NCBI GenBank assembly: GCA_020053275.1
Contig: JAGVNL010000013.1
Location: 1-41,991 of the forward strand
Reading direction: 5' to 3'
DNA: 41,991 bases
DNA from: a bacterium
Lineage (GTDB): Bacteria; Patescibacteriota; Patescibacteriia; UBA9934
Shown here in pieces: positions 28,972 through 36,246 of this stretch. Position 1 is the first letter of the stretch. Each line of letters begins with the position of its first letter. Position numbers and translations under genes: made by a program. The notes below the pieces were generated by a model. The model was not told where the DNA came from, ran no database searches, and worked only from the letters and a program-made list of their open reading frames with translations.

Positions 28972-29843
28972 ACGGGGTCAGGTCGTCGATCGTCTGGTTT
29001 TAATAATTTATTGAATATACTTGATACTGTAGAACGCTGGAGATTAAGATGACGAGCGATTTCTGTTAGTGAGTAGGCGCAATTTTGTCTAGCTAGAAAT
29101 ATTCCTTGATTTCGTTCTGCTTTGGATTCGCAGTCGCTTAATAAGTCGTCGAGGCTAGGGCGTCCCACCAATCTCTCTACCACAGGAATCTCCGTAATAT
29201 GATCTGAGTGTTTGGCTTTTTCCCATATGGCAGCTACGAATTGTGGAGATCCAAGAATGCTGTTTGCAGAAATTTCTATGAATGGTGACGGCTCGCCTAC
29301 CCCGTTGAGTACGAATTCGTGATATTTTTGTTGAGCTTTAGTTTTTGTTTTAGAGAATTTTGTTAATGTCGTAATGGTGTCGAGAAAATCTGGTGCAGAG
29401 ATTAACCCACAGGTGGCAGCGAAGTTGCTCCATTTCCAGCGTTCTGGTTTGCGCACAAGATTTGCCCGAACTGGATTGAGGACAATATAGCGAGTCACTT
29501 CTCGCAGGTAGGTTTCTTCTTCGATAAGAATAGCTTTGTAACGACCTTGTAATAAATGTCCGACCGTTTTGTGATGGTAGTTGAAATCTTGGGTGTAGAT
29601 GCCGTTCAAGTTGCGCATGCCGGTGGCGAGGTTGGCCTCAAGAGTTTCGATGAGAAGGTGATAGTGGTTATCCATTAAACAGTAAGCGTGACAAAGCCAA
29701 TTGTATGTAGCGCAGGTTTCGGCGAGGATGTTTAAAAAATGTTTTCGGTCGAGATCGTTTTGGAAAATTGGTAGGCGCTTATTGCCCCGAGAGGTGATGT
29801 GATAAAAAGCGCCAGGGTATTCTATGCGTAGAGGACGAGCCAT
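28968..29843 (-). CDS. REP-associated tyrosine transposase (RAYT, Y1_Tnp/IS200-like) with C-terminal HTH
   Basis: MARPLRIEYPGAFYHITSRGNKRLPIFQNDLDRKHF; HAYCLMDNHYHLLIET; C-terminal HTH. Confidence 0.92.
   Translation of the reverse strand: MARPLRIEYPGAFYHITSRGNKRLPIFQNDLDRKHFLNILAETCATYNWLCHAYCLMDNHYHLLIETLEANLATGMRNLNGIYTQDFNYHHKTVGHLLQGRYKAILIEEETYLREVTRYIVLNPVRANLVRKPERWKWSNFAATCGLISAPDFLDTITTLTKFSKTKTKAQQKYHEFVLNGVGEPSPFIEISANSILGSPQFVAAIWEKAKHSDHITEIPVVERLVGRPSLDDLLSDCESKAERNQGIFLARQNCAYSLTEIARHLNLQRSTVSSIFNKLLKPDDRRPDPV
28974..29001 (-). repeat. Left 28-nt inverted REP end of the RAYT
   Basis: GGGGTCAGGTCGTCGATCGTCTGGTTTT, exact reverse complement of 29862-29889. Confidence 0.9.
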
Positions 29844-29861
29844 ATTGTTTAACAATAACAC

Positions 29862-29889
29862 AAAACCAGACGATCGACGACCTGACCCC
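29862..29889 (+). repeat. Right 28-nt inverted REP end of the RAYT
   Basis: AAAACCAGACGATCGACGACCTGACCCC. Confidence 0.9.
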
Positions 29890-29969
29890 AGTTCTTATCC
29901 ACAGCTATTTGTTGACCAGAAACGGCTGGCGTGTAAGATGCTGGTAGGTTGAGTTAAGCGTAAAATGTT

Positions 29970-31808
29970 ATGTCGCAAACAAGCGCAAAATTTCGCAAGA
30001 TAGATCAGAGTGATCGGCAGGCGACATTTGCGGTTGAGGCGACCGATGGCACGAGTACAACGCAGGTCGCGTATGGCGATGGCGTTGTTTTGCCGTATCG
30101 GTCGTTTGTGAGCGAGACTGCTTTTGCGCTGGCACGACCGTACTTAGTATCGCCAGAAAGCACAGTGACTGCACTCGATATGAAAAAGCTCCACGGAGTG
30201 GCGGGTGCCATGCTTGCCCGTCAAAGCCGTATTCAGGGCACGGTAGTAGATGTACTCATGAATGAGTTTCTAATCACCACGCCCGAGGAGTCGTTAGCGC
30301 TGAATGCCCCTGTTGGCGAACTGAAGACGCAGAAACTCAGTGAAATTATTGAGCGGATTCTGATTCAGTACGGTGACGATTCAGTGCAGGAACTCGAGTG
30401 GGCCACTGTGCTTTTTAATTCCGTTAGCAATTTAGCGACGAAGGTTATTGAGGATCGCCGGTTGGGTGGCTTCATTGAGCAATCTAGCCGTTATGTTTAT
30501 TACACCGAACGCGATCCGGTAACTGGGCGATGGTGGTATTTACGAGAGACGGCGATTATGAAGTCGCCGCAGGCTGGGAGTTATGTGATTTTGATGGACA
30601 AAGCGTTTGATTTGTATAGTCGCTTGGTTGACTCTTTGACAGAGTATTATCAGCAAATTAAACCGGTAGAGACAGCGGAGTACGCGATTCGGCCTGGTGA
30701 TACCGCAAAGTTGAAACTGGTGGATTTGACTGACGAAAAAGAAATTAAAGAGTTTAAGCGAGTTTATAAGTTTGACTTGAAAACTAAAGCGTGTGATGTG
30801 GCGCGAGTAGTTTTGCCAGCCTCAACGCTGACCAATGTGGCGATGGTGGCGAACGGCCGAACGCTTGAACATTTGTTGAAGCGACTCTACTCTTCCGGTA
30901 GTAGCGAGTTCCATGATATCGCTGAGCGCTTGCACGGAACGCTGAACAAGATTATTCCAAAGTATGTTAAGCGCGCAGACCCGACTGGCGAGAAGTACAT
31001 CATGGGAGTAGATGACAGGACGAGGGCTCAGATCGCTCGCGAGTTCCCACAGTTTTTGCAGTTTGAAAAGTCTACGGCAGAAGTGACTTGGGAGGAGCTG
31101 CCAGATATTATTGCTGACAATGTGGAGCCCATTGCGCATACTTTGGCAGCGACTTATTTTCCGTTTACACGGGCGACTTACCGCAGTATGGTGTCGACTT
31201 TGGTGGCGCAACCGAAGGCCAAACTTGTCGAGCTGTTAAAAGAAATTGTTGGCATGAGGGCGACGAGGCGCGATAGGGGTGGTCGTGGTTTGGAACTTGG
31301 TTACCCGATAACTTTTGAGATAACTGGTAACTTCGGAATTTTCCGTGATTTGCACCGGCACCGAATAATGACGCAACAACGGCAGCTGCTGAACCCGCAT
31401 CTTGGTTTTACTGTGCCAGCGGATGTTGAAGCGATTGGCTTGGGTGATGAGGTGCGTAGTCTCATTGGTGAAATTGGTGTGTTGTATGACCAGTTGGTGG
31501 TTTCGGTTGGGCCAGAGGTGGCGCAGTATTGCGTGACATTTGGTCATCACATTCGTTTTACGATGGGCTTTAACTTACGCCAAGCGCAGCACTTTTTGGA
31601 AATTAGAACTGTGCCGCAGGGTCACCCAGATTACCGACGGGTGTGCCAGACGATGGAAAAGATTATTACTGCGAAGGCGCCGTGGCTGAAGGAGGCAGGG
31701 TTGCTTGGTTTTGTTGATCATAATGATTACCCGTGGAGTAGGGCGGACGCTGAGGCGCGGCAGTCGCAGAAGAGGATTGAAAAGGGGCTGACGGATGAAG
31801 CCAATTAA
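29970..31808 (+). CDS. thyX: Long tandem-domain FAD-dependent thymidylate synthase-like protein
   Basis: GGFIEQSSRYVYY in the first half; RDLHRHRIMTQQRQ and AQHFLEIRTVPQGH in the second. Confidence 0.87.
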   Translation: MSQTSAKFRKIDQSDRQATFAVEATDGTSTTQVAYGDGVVLPYRSFVSETAFALARPYLVSPESTVTALDMKKLHGVAGAMLARQSRIQGTVVDVLMNEFLITTPEESLALNAPVGELKTQKLSEIIERILIQYGDDSVQELEWATVLFNSVSNLATKVIEDRRLGGFIEQSSRYVYYTERDPVTGRWWYLRETAIMKSPQAGSYVILMDKAFDLYSRLVDSLTEYYQQIKPVETAEYAIRPGDTAKLKLVDLTDEKEIKEFKRVYKFDLKTKACDVARVVLPASTLTNVAMVANGRTLEHLLKRLYSSGSSEFHDIAERLHGTLNKIIPKYVKRADPTGEKYIMGVDDRTRAQIAREFPQFLQFEKSTAEVTWEELPDIIADNVEPIAHTLAATYFPFTRATYRSMVSTLVAQPKAKLVELLKEIVGMRATRRDRGGRGLELGYPITFEITGNFGIFRDLHRHRIMTQQRQLLNPHLGFTVPADVEAIGLGDEVRSLIGEIGVLYDQLVVSVGPEVAQYCVTFGHHIRFTMGFNLRQAQHFLEIRTVPQGHPDYRRVCQTMEKIITAKAPWLKEAGLLGFVDHNDYPWSRADAEARQSQKRIEKGLTDEAN

Positions 31809-31885
31809 AAACAGAAGCACCCGACACGAGCAGCTTCCGTCGACCCTGGAGAGGGTAGAGAGATGCTGCAAGTGCGGGTGCAAGC
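31808..31885. repeat. Structured repeat family 2, copy 1
   Basis: AAAAACAGAAGCACCCGACACGAGCAGCTTCCGTCGACCCTGG shared with 33296-33373; stem GCACCCG/CGGGTGC. Confidence 0.8.
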
Positions 31886-31924
31886 CGACAGTAGAGAGAA
31901 CTCTCACTGTGGGGTAGAATGAGG

Positions 31925-32464
31925 TTACTTGCGGTCGGGGGCGATGGCGAACACTGTCCGCTCAAAGAACCGCTTGGTCAGGGTGATGATGAGACCGCCA
32001 GTTTTTGGGCGCTCGATGACCACCTGTTCGGCCTCCTCGAGATCGAGCAGGAGGCCAAGGGCTTCGTGCACGACCATGAGAGACTTTCGCTCATCTAGCC
32101 ACTTGGCGAACGAGTCGAAGGTGAATGACGGCGGACGCTTCATCTCCATGTGGTAGGTGGCAAGGAATCCGGCCATGATGGAGGCTTGGTCGCTGATGTG
32201 GTTCGCGAGCTGCAGAACGCGCCGGTAGTCATGCCAGTTGTCCACCGTGATCTGGGTGAAGATGACGGCACCGATCAGGCCTCCTGTCCAAATTCCAATA
32301 AGCATTCCCCAGGCTTCAGTGGCTGTGCGAGGCTCGTTGAGGAAGAACGGAACGGTCGTCCACATGCTGAAGCCGAGTACCAACCAGACTAACAGCGTGG
32401 CGAGGACGGAGGTGATGAAGCGGCGGAGAGCGGAGGCGGGGGTATAGGAAAAACGGTTGGTCAT
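31925..32464 (-). CDS. Membrane protein, compositional outlier, paralogue of 32575-33102
   Basis: Two TM helices then LAGFLATY...EALGLLLDLEEAEQVVIERPKTGGLIITLTKRFFERTVF; start MTNRFSYTP. Confidence 0.65.
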   Translation of the reverse strand: MTNRFSYTPASALRRFITSVLATLLVWLVLGFSMWTTVPFFLNEPRTATEAWGMLIGIWTGGLIGAVIFTQITVDNWHDYRRVLQLANHISDQASIMAGFLATYHMEMKRPPSFTFDSFAKWLDERKSLMVVHEALGLLLDLEEAEQVVIERPKTGGLIITLTKRFFERTVFAIAPDRK

Positions 32465-32574
32465 TGTGTAGTCCTTTAGGGTGTGATTACCCTTCGCTGC
32501 CAGCGAGAGAGTCGCGAGCAGTGAAGGGCGCCCGTCGAACTGAATCGACGGGGAGTAGCAGCTATGGCGAGCTA
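32465..32574. other. Structured spacer between paralogous membrane genes
   Basis: CCCTTCGCTGC/GCAGTGAAGGG and perfect CCGTCGA/TCGACGG hairpins. Confidence 0.5.
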
Positions 32575-33102
32575 CTAATGCGTGGAGTGGCTGGTGAAGC
32601 GCATCCGCTGGTGGAATTGCTTCGTCAACAAGATGACTAGGTCGCCGTCTGCTGGGCGGTAGATCGCGATGTCGCCAGATTTCTCCAGTTCTTCCAGCGC
32701 CTCCACGAGGCTGTCGGCATTGAGGATTGACCGACTTTTGTTTACCCAGCGGAAGCAATCTGCCAAGGCGAAGGATGAGGTACGACCATGTTGCTTGCTG
32801 TAGGCGTTGAGGAACCCAGCCAGCAGAGAGGATTCGCTCCTGCCAGCGTGCTCGTCGAGCAGCTTGGACATCTTGAGGCCGTGCCAGTTCATTCGTGTGG
32901 TGTGGAGGAACAGCAGCACGACTGGCACGAAGCCGATCCAGGTGATGCCGACTCCTACCCACAGCCAAGTTGTCATGTCCTGGCGCTGCCAGAAGTAGAA
33001 CGGGGCTGCTAGGCACAAGAGGGAGCTGGCGAACGACCAGCAGGCGGAGGAGATGAGTTGGTTGCGGGCGACGGTCGAGGCTGGGGAGAGGGTGGTGGTC
33101 AT
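32575..33102 (-). CDS. Membrane protein, compositional outlier, paralogue of 31925-32464
   Basis: Two TM helices then LAGFLNAYSKQ...EALEELEKSGDIAIYRPADGDLVILLTKQFHQRMRF. Start uncertain (33114 also possible). Confidence 0.65.
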   Translation of the reverse strand: MTTTLSPASTVARNQLISSACWSFASSLLCLAAPFYFWQRQDMTTWLWVGVGITWIGFVPVVLLFLHTTRMNWHGLKMSKLLDEHAGRSESSLLAGFLNAYSKQHGRTSSFALADCFRWVNKSRSILNADSLVEALEELEKSGDIAIYRPADGDLVILLTKQFHQRMRFTSHSTH

Positions 33103-33262
33103 TTGATGTCTCATTGACAGAGGTGGAAGGGTCGAGGACGGGGTGTCCAGGACGGAGTAATATAGCAAAAATATGGGGTTTTGTCCAGCTTAAAACTGTG
33201 TGTTTGGCTAATATTATTGAAATTTTGGCTTGATTTGTTGCTTGGAGTAGCTGTGGATAAGT

Positions 33263-33296
33263 GGTCTACCTCGAGGGTATACGCTCGAGGTAGACC
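33263..33296. terminator. Perfect 13-bp hairpin, possible bidirectional terminator
   Basis: GGTCTACCTCGAG ggtatacg CTCGAGGTAGACC, then AAAAA. Confidence 0.55.
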
Positions 33297-33374
33297 AAAA
33301 ACAGAAGCACCCGACACGAGCAGCTTCCGTCGACCCTGGGGGAGGGTCGAGAGTTGCTGCAAGTGCGGGTGCAC
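33296..33374. repeat. Structured repeat family 2, copy 2
   Basis: Near-identical to 31808-31885; same GCACCCG/CGGGTGC closing stem. Confidence 0.8.
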
Positions 33375-33377
33375 GCG

Positions 33378-33962
33378 CTACTGGCCGGAGCCTTGGTCGT
33401 GGAGGTCGCCGAGATCGATGACGCCACCGTCTGACTCGACGGAGGTACAGATGGGCTGGCTGTAGAACTCCTGGGTGAACTCGTCATTGCCGCTGACGGG
33501 ACGGACGCTCGACATCTTGACGCCCTTCCACCACTGGCCGTCGTGTTCGGTGATGGCGACACAGCCGGAGGAGGCGAGATCCACCCAGTAGGGGTCAGAG
33601 CGGCGGGGCTCGTGGGCGTTGGTGTACTGGTCCTCGTAGACCGGCGGGTTGGCGCTCGGTTCATCGCCCAGATGGTAGGAGCAGAAGCACTCGCCGAGAT
33701 CCACCATGTAGTTGAGGGCCAGGACGAAGTCGTCTGGGCACTCCATGGGGATGCCTGGCATGACCCAGTCGGAGTTGGACCGGCCGTCGTGCCGAACGGT
33801 CTTCCAGACTTCCTGGAAGTTGTCTGGGGTGACGGCGACTAGGCTGCCCTTGACGAAGGCGTCCTGCCACGGAGCTGGTGGGGCGACGACGGGGGTTGTG
33901 ACCTCTTGGGGTGGAGGGTTGAACAGGCCGCAAGCGGCTAGGATGGTGAGAGAAAGGAGCAT
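33378..33962 (-). CDS. Putative lipoprotein, compositional outlier
   Basis: MLLSLTILAACG lipobox, AGGAAGC RBS; extracellular-type sequence. Confidence 0.65.
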   Translation of the reverse strand: MLLSLTILAACGLFNPPPQEVTTPVVAPPAPWQDAFVKGSLVAVTPDNFQEVWKTVRHDGRSNSDWVMPGIPMECPDDFVLALNYMVDLGECFCSYHLGDEPSANPPVYEDQYTNAHEPRRSDPYWVDLASSGCVAITEHDGQWWKGVKMSSVRPVSGNDEFTQEFYSQPICTSVESDGGVIDLGDLHDQGSGQ

Positions 33963-34078
33963 TTGCTTCCTTGGTGGCGCTGGTACGCCTAGGTGGAACC
34001 AGGCAAGAAAGGTAGCAGATGCGGCCGTTTTGGTCAATTTCTGATCGGTGAGTTTACATTCAAAGCCGAACACTTAGA

Positions 34079-34223
34079 GGCCAAGGCTCGGGGTACGGAA
34101 GTTCGTCGGGTCCTGCCGCTTGGCCACCCTCCTGGGTACTCACTAGGTGTTCCGTGCCCAGCAGGGGACCTGGCTCGCGTCACCCGACTACAAGAGATTA
34201 GGCCTGCCCCTCGCTACTTGGCC
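34079..34223. repeat. R-family structured element, copy RD
   Basis: Closing stem GGCCAAG/CTTGGCC; GTCGGGT/ACCCGAC (34105-34111/34182-34188); TGGGTAC/GTGCCCA (34133-34139/34154-34160). Confidence 0.82.
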
Positions 34224-34310
34224 TTTTCGTCGGCCAGATTATGCTGAATAAGCAGCCAAAAGATTATAGTTAAAACGCCAGGCGGCGAAGGGAGAGGGAT
34301 GTAAACCAAA

Positions 34311-34333
34311 CACCCTCACGAAATGCGAGGGTG
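34311..34333. terminator. Hairpin downstream of tRNA-like gene
   Basis: CACCCTC acgaaatgc GAGGGTG. Confidence 0.5.
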
Positions 34334-34361
34334 TGGCTGGTCCCGGGCCTGGTTTTGGGGA

Positions 34362-34437
34362 TGGTGGAGCTAGCGAGACTCGAACTCGCAACTTTAAGTG
34401 TCAAACTGAATGTGGTTACCCTTACCACCATAGCCCC
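34362..34437 (-). tRNA. tRNA (Ala-type acceptor; apparent anticodon UGA, uncertain)
   Basis: GGGGCTA/TAGCTCC acceptor with G3:U70, A73, encoded CCA, T-arm GCGAGTTCGAGTCTCGC, D-stem GTGG/CCAC, anticodon arm TTCAG-TTTGACA-CTTAA with one mismatch. Confidence 0.75.
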
Positions 34438-34460
34438 AGTGGCCCGGGATGCTAAAACGA

Positions 34461-34502
34461 AATAGACTCCGCCATTACAAAATAAGTAATAGGGAGTCTA
34501 TT
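34461..34502. terminator. Long hairpin (possible terminator)
   Basis: AATAGACTCC...GGAGTCTATT with inner ATTAC/GTAAT. Confidence 0.6.
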
Positions 34503-34581
34503 CGTGACACTTAGGTAATTCACTTTGAACCACATTCAGTTGTATACATTTCACCATGGCCGAAGACTCGTGTCAAACTCG

Positions 34582-35034
34582 CTAGCTGTGGATAAGCGAC
34601 AAATCGCCGCTGATGATGATGGGATTCATACCGATGAGTTCTTCGAAGTAGGAGATTCGAGGGATTGGATTGAATAGGTAGATTGGTTTGTTGAGCGCAA
34701 AGGCGTAACCCATTTCCATTAAGGTGTTTGGGCCAACATAGTGTTCAATATTATTTTTGCTGAGGTTGAGAATGACGACGGCGTCGGCCCATTCTATTTT
34801 GCGGAAATGAGCGGAGATGCAGTCGCCGTGGTTTTTCCAGATCCAATGGTTTAGATCTGTATCGGCGGCTTTTTTGAGGGCGTAATATTCGTCAGCGCTA
34901 ATATGCTGGCCGTGCTCGCCGATCCGTTCTGTCATTGGCGGCATTTGGACTGAATGGCCGAGAGCTTCGAGTTTTTGCCGCAAATCATCCATCTCGTGAA
35001 TGAAGGCGATGCTGCCGCAGAGGGTGAGGTTCAT
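34582..35034 (-). CDS. Nucleoside 2-deoxyribosyltransferase-like protein
   Basis: MNLTLCGSIAFIHEMDDLRQKLEALGH; ADAVVILNLSKNNIEHYVGPNTLMEMGYAFALNKPIYLF. Confidence 0.65.
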   Translation of the reverse strand: MNLTLCGSIAFIHEMDDLRQKLEALGHSVQMPPMTERIGEHGQHISADEYYALKKAADTDLNHWIWKNHGDCISAHFRKIEWADAVVILNLSKNNIEHYVGPNTLMEMGYAFALNKPIYLFNPIPRISYFEELIGMNPIIISGDLSLIHS

Positions 35035-35035
35035 A

Positions 35036-36151
35036 CTAGTTCATCTTAAAATGTTTGCTGAGGCGTGGACCTTGTTGTTTGTAGTAGTTGCTGGCGAGGC
35101 GGGTGTCGCCGTACATTATTTCCGCGGGGGCGGTTAGGCGAGAGTAGACCATTTTGCAGATTGGTTGGCCGTCACGGAGAACGAAGTCGTTGTCGTGAGT
35201 GAAGATTTCCAGCACGGCTGGTGTGCCGCGTATTTCACCGTTTTGACCATGGCCAAAACCTGGGTCAAAAAAGCCGGCGTAGTGCGAGCGGAACTCGCCT
35301 TTGCTTGTGTCATAGGCTTCCATTTCTACGGCGTAGTTACTGGGGACTCGGAGGCCTTCTTTGGTGGCGAGAATGTAGAAGTCGCCCTGCTTCATGACAT
35401 ATTGGCGATTTTTAGGGCGATGGATTGGCTCGAAGAAGTCGTAAGCGTCGAGATCGCGGCGAGAATAGTCGAGTACTCGGCAAGCGGTTGGTGAGCATTT
35501 GTAGCCGACGATGTCTTCGCTTGAGAGATCGACACTCATGGCAATTCCATCATGGTCGACGAGTGACATGTCTGCTTTGAGGGCGTTGCCTGAGAGGTCG
35601 CAGAGTAGTTCGCTGCGGTCGAGCAAGGCGAAATGTTCTTGACTGGTGAGCCTGGTATCCGCAGTCATGAAGCGCATTTGGTTTAAGCGTTCGCCATGGT
35701 CGAGCTTTACTGGAAATGATTTGGGAATTATCTCGAGCCAGACTTCTCCTTTGTAGCCGCGAGGGACGGTGTCAAAGCGGGCAGTGCCGTCGACGAGTAG
35801 ACGAGTTTGTAAGTTGATGCGGCCGGAAGATGATTTGTTGTTAGTGACGGCATAGACTTGTTCTGGCAGCGAAAGTGTTTGGTCTAGGCGGACTAAATAA
35901 ATGCCGAAGAGTTCTAGTGGGTGATCGAGGCGCGTTTGGTAAAGGACGCCGTCTTTAAGAATGTCACGGATGGTTTCGCCGCGACGAGGGAGAAAGGTAC
36001 CACGCATGCGGTAGACTTCGTCTGAAAGTGACAAATCCATTGACGAAGGTTGGAGGTGCTCTTCGCCAGCATTTTTAATATTGCCGTCCGTGATTAGCTG
36101 ACGGATATGTTGCATGGCTAGGCCTCCAGTTATTTGACTCCAATCTTGCAT
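35036..36151 (-). CDS. dcd: Long-form 2'-deoxycytidine 5'-triphosphate deaminase
   Basis: LQPSSMDLSLSDEVYRM, YAVTNNKSSSGRINLQTRLLVDG, AGFFDPGFGHG. Confidence 0.85.
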   Translation of the reverse strand: MQDWSQITGGLAMQHIRQLITDGNIKNAGEEHLQPSSMDLSLSDEVYRMRGTFLPRRGETIRDILKDGVLYQTRLDHPLELFGIYLVRLDQTLSLPEQVYAVTNNKSSSGRINLQTRLLVDGTARFDTVPRGYKGEVWLEIIPKSFPVKLDHGERLNQMRFMTADTRLTSQEHFALLDRSELLCDLSGNALKADMSLVDHDGIAMSVDLSSEDIVGYKCSPTACRVLDYSRRDLDAYDFFEPIHRPKNRQYVMKQGDFYILATKEGLRVPSNYAVEMEAYDTSKGEFRSHYAGFFDPGFGHGQNGEIRGTPAVLEIFTHDNDFVLRDGQPICKMVYSRLTAPAEIMYGDTRLASNYYKQQGPRLSKHFKMN

Positions 36152-36246
36152 ATCGTCGATTAAACTAATTGATGAGAGTAGTTTGGCACGCTTGAGGGTT
36201 TCCGTTAAGAGACGAATTGCGGTAAACTGTGGGTAACTTTCGGCCT

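Noticed and set aside
29896-29904. TTATCCACA DnaA-box-like motif, with others at 33252 and 34587, as a replication origin
   Set aside because: Only three scattered boxes over about 5 kb, no cluster and no dnaA/dnaN context; one lies within the 3' end of a CDS.
31925-33016. Single 363-aa minus-strand ORF
   Set aside because: Its N-terminal half reads the wrong frame across the other paralogue and the structured spacer; the real gene starts at MTNRFSYTP (32464).
34311-34333. CRISPR repeat in the palindromic region near the tRNA
   Set aside because: No regularly spaced direct repeats here or elsewhere in the window, and no cas genes.
34362-34437. tmRNA, because of the GGGGCT...AGCTCCACCA ends
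   Set aside because: A full 73-nt cloverleaf fits with D-arm and anticodon arm; no tag reading frame or tmRNA-length insert was seen.
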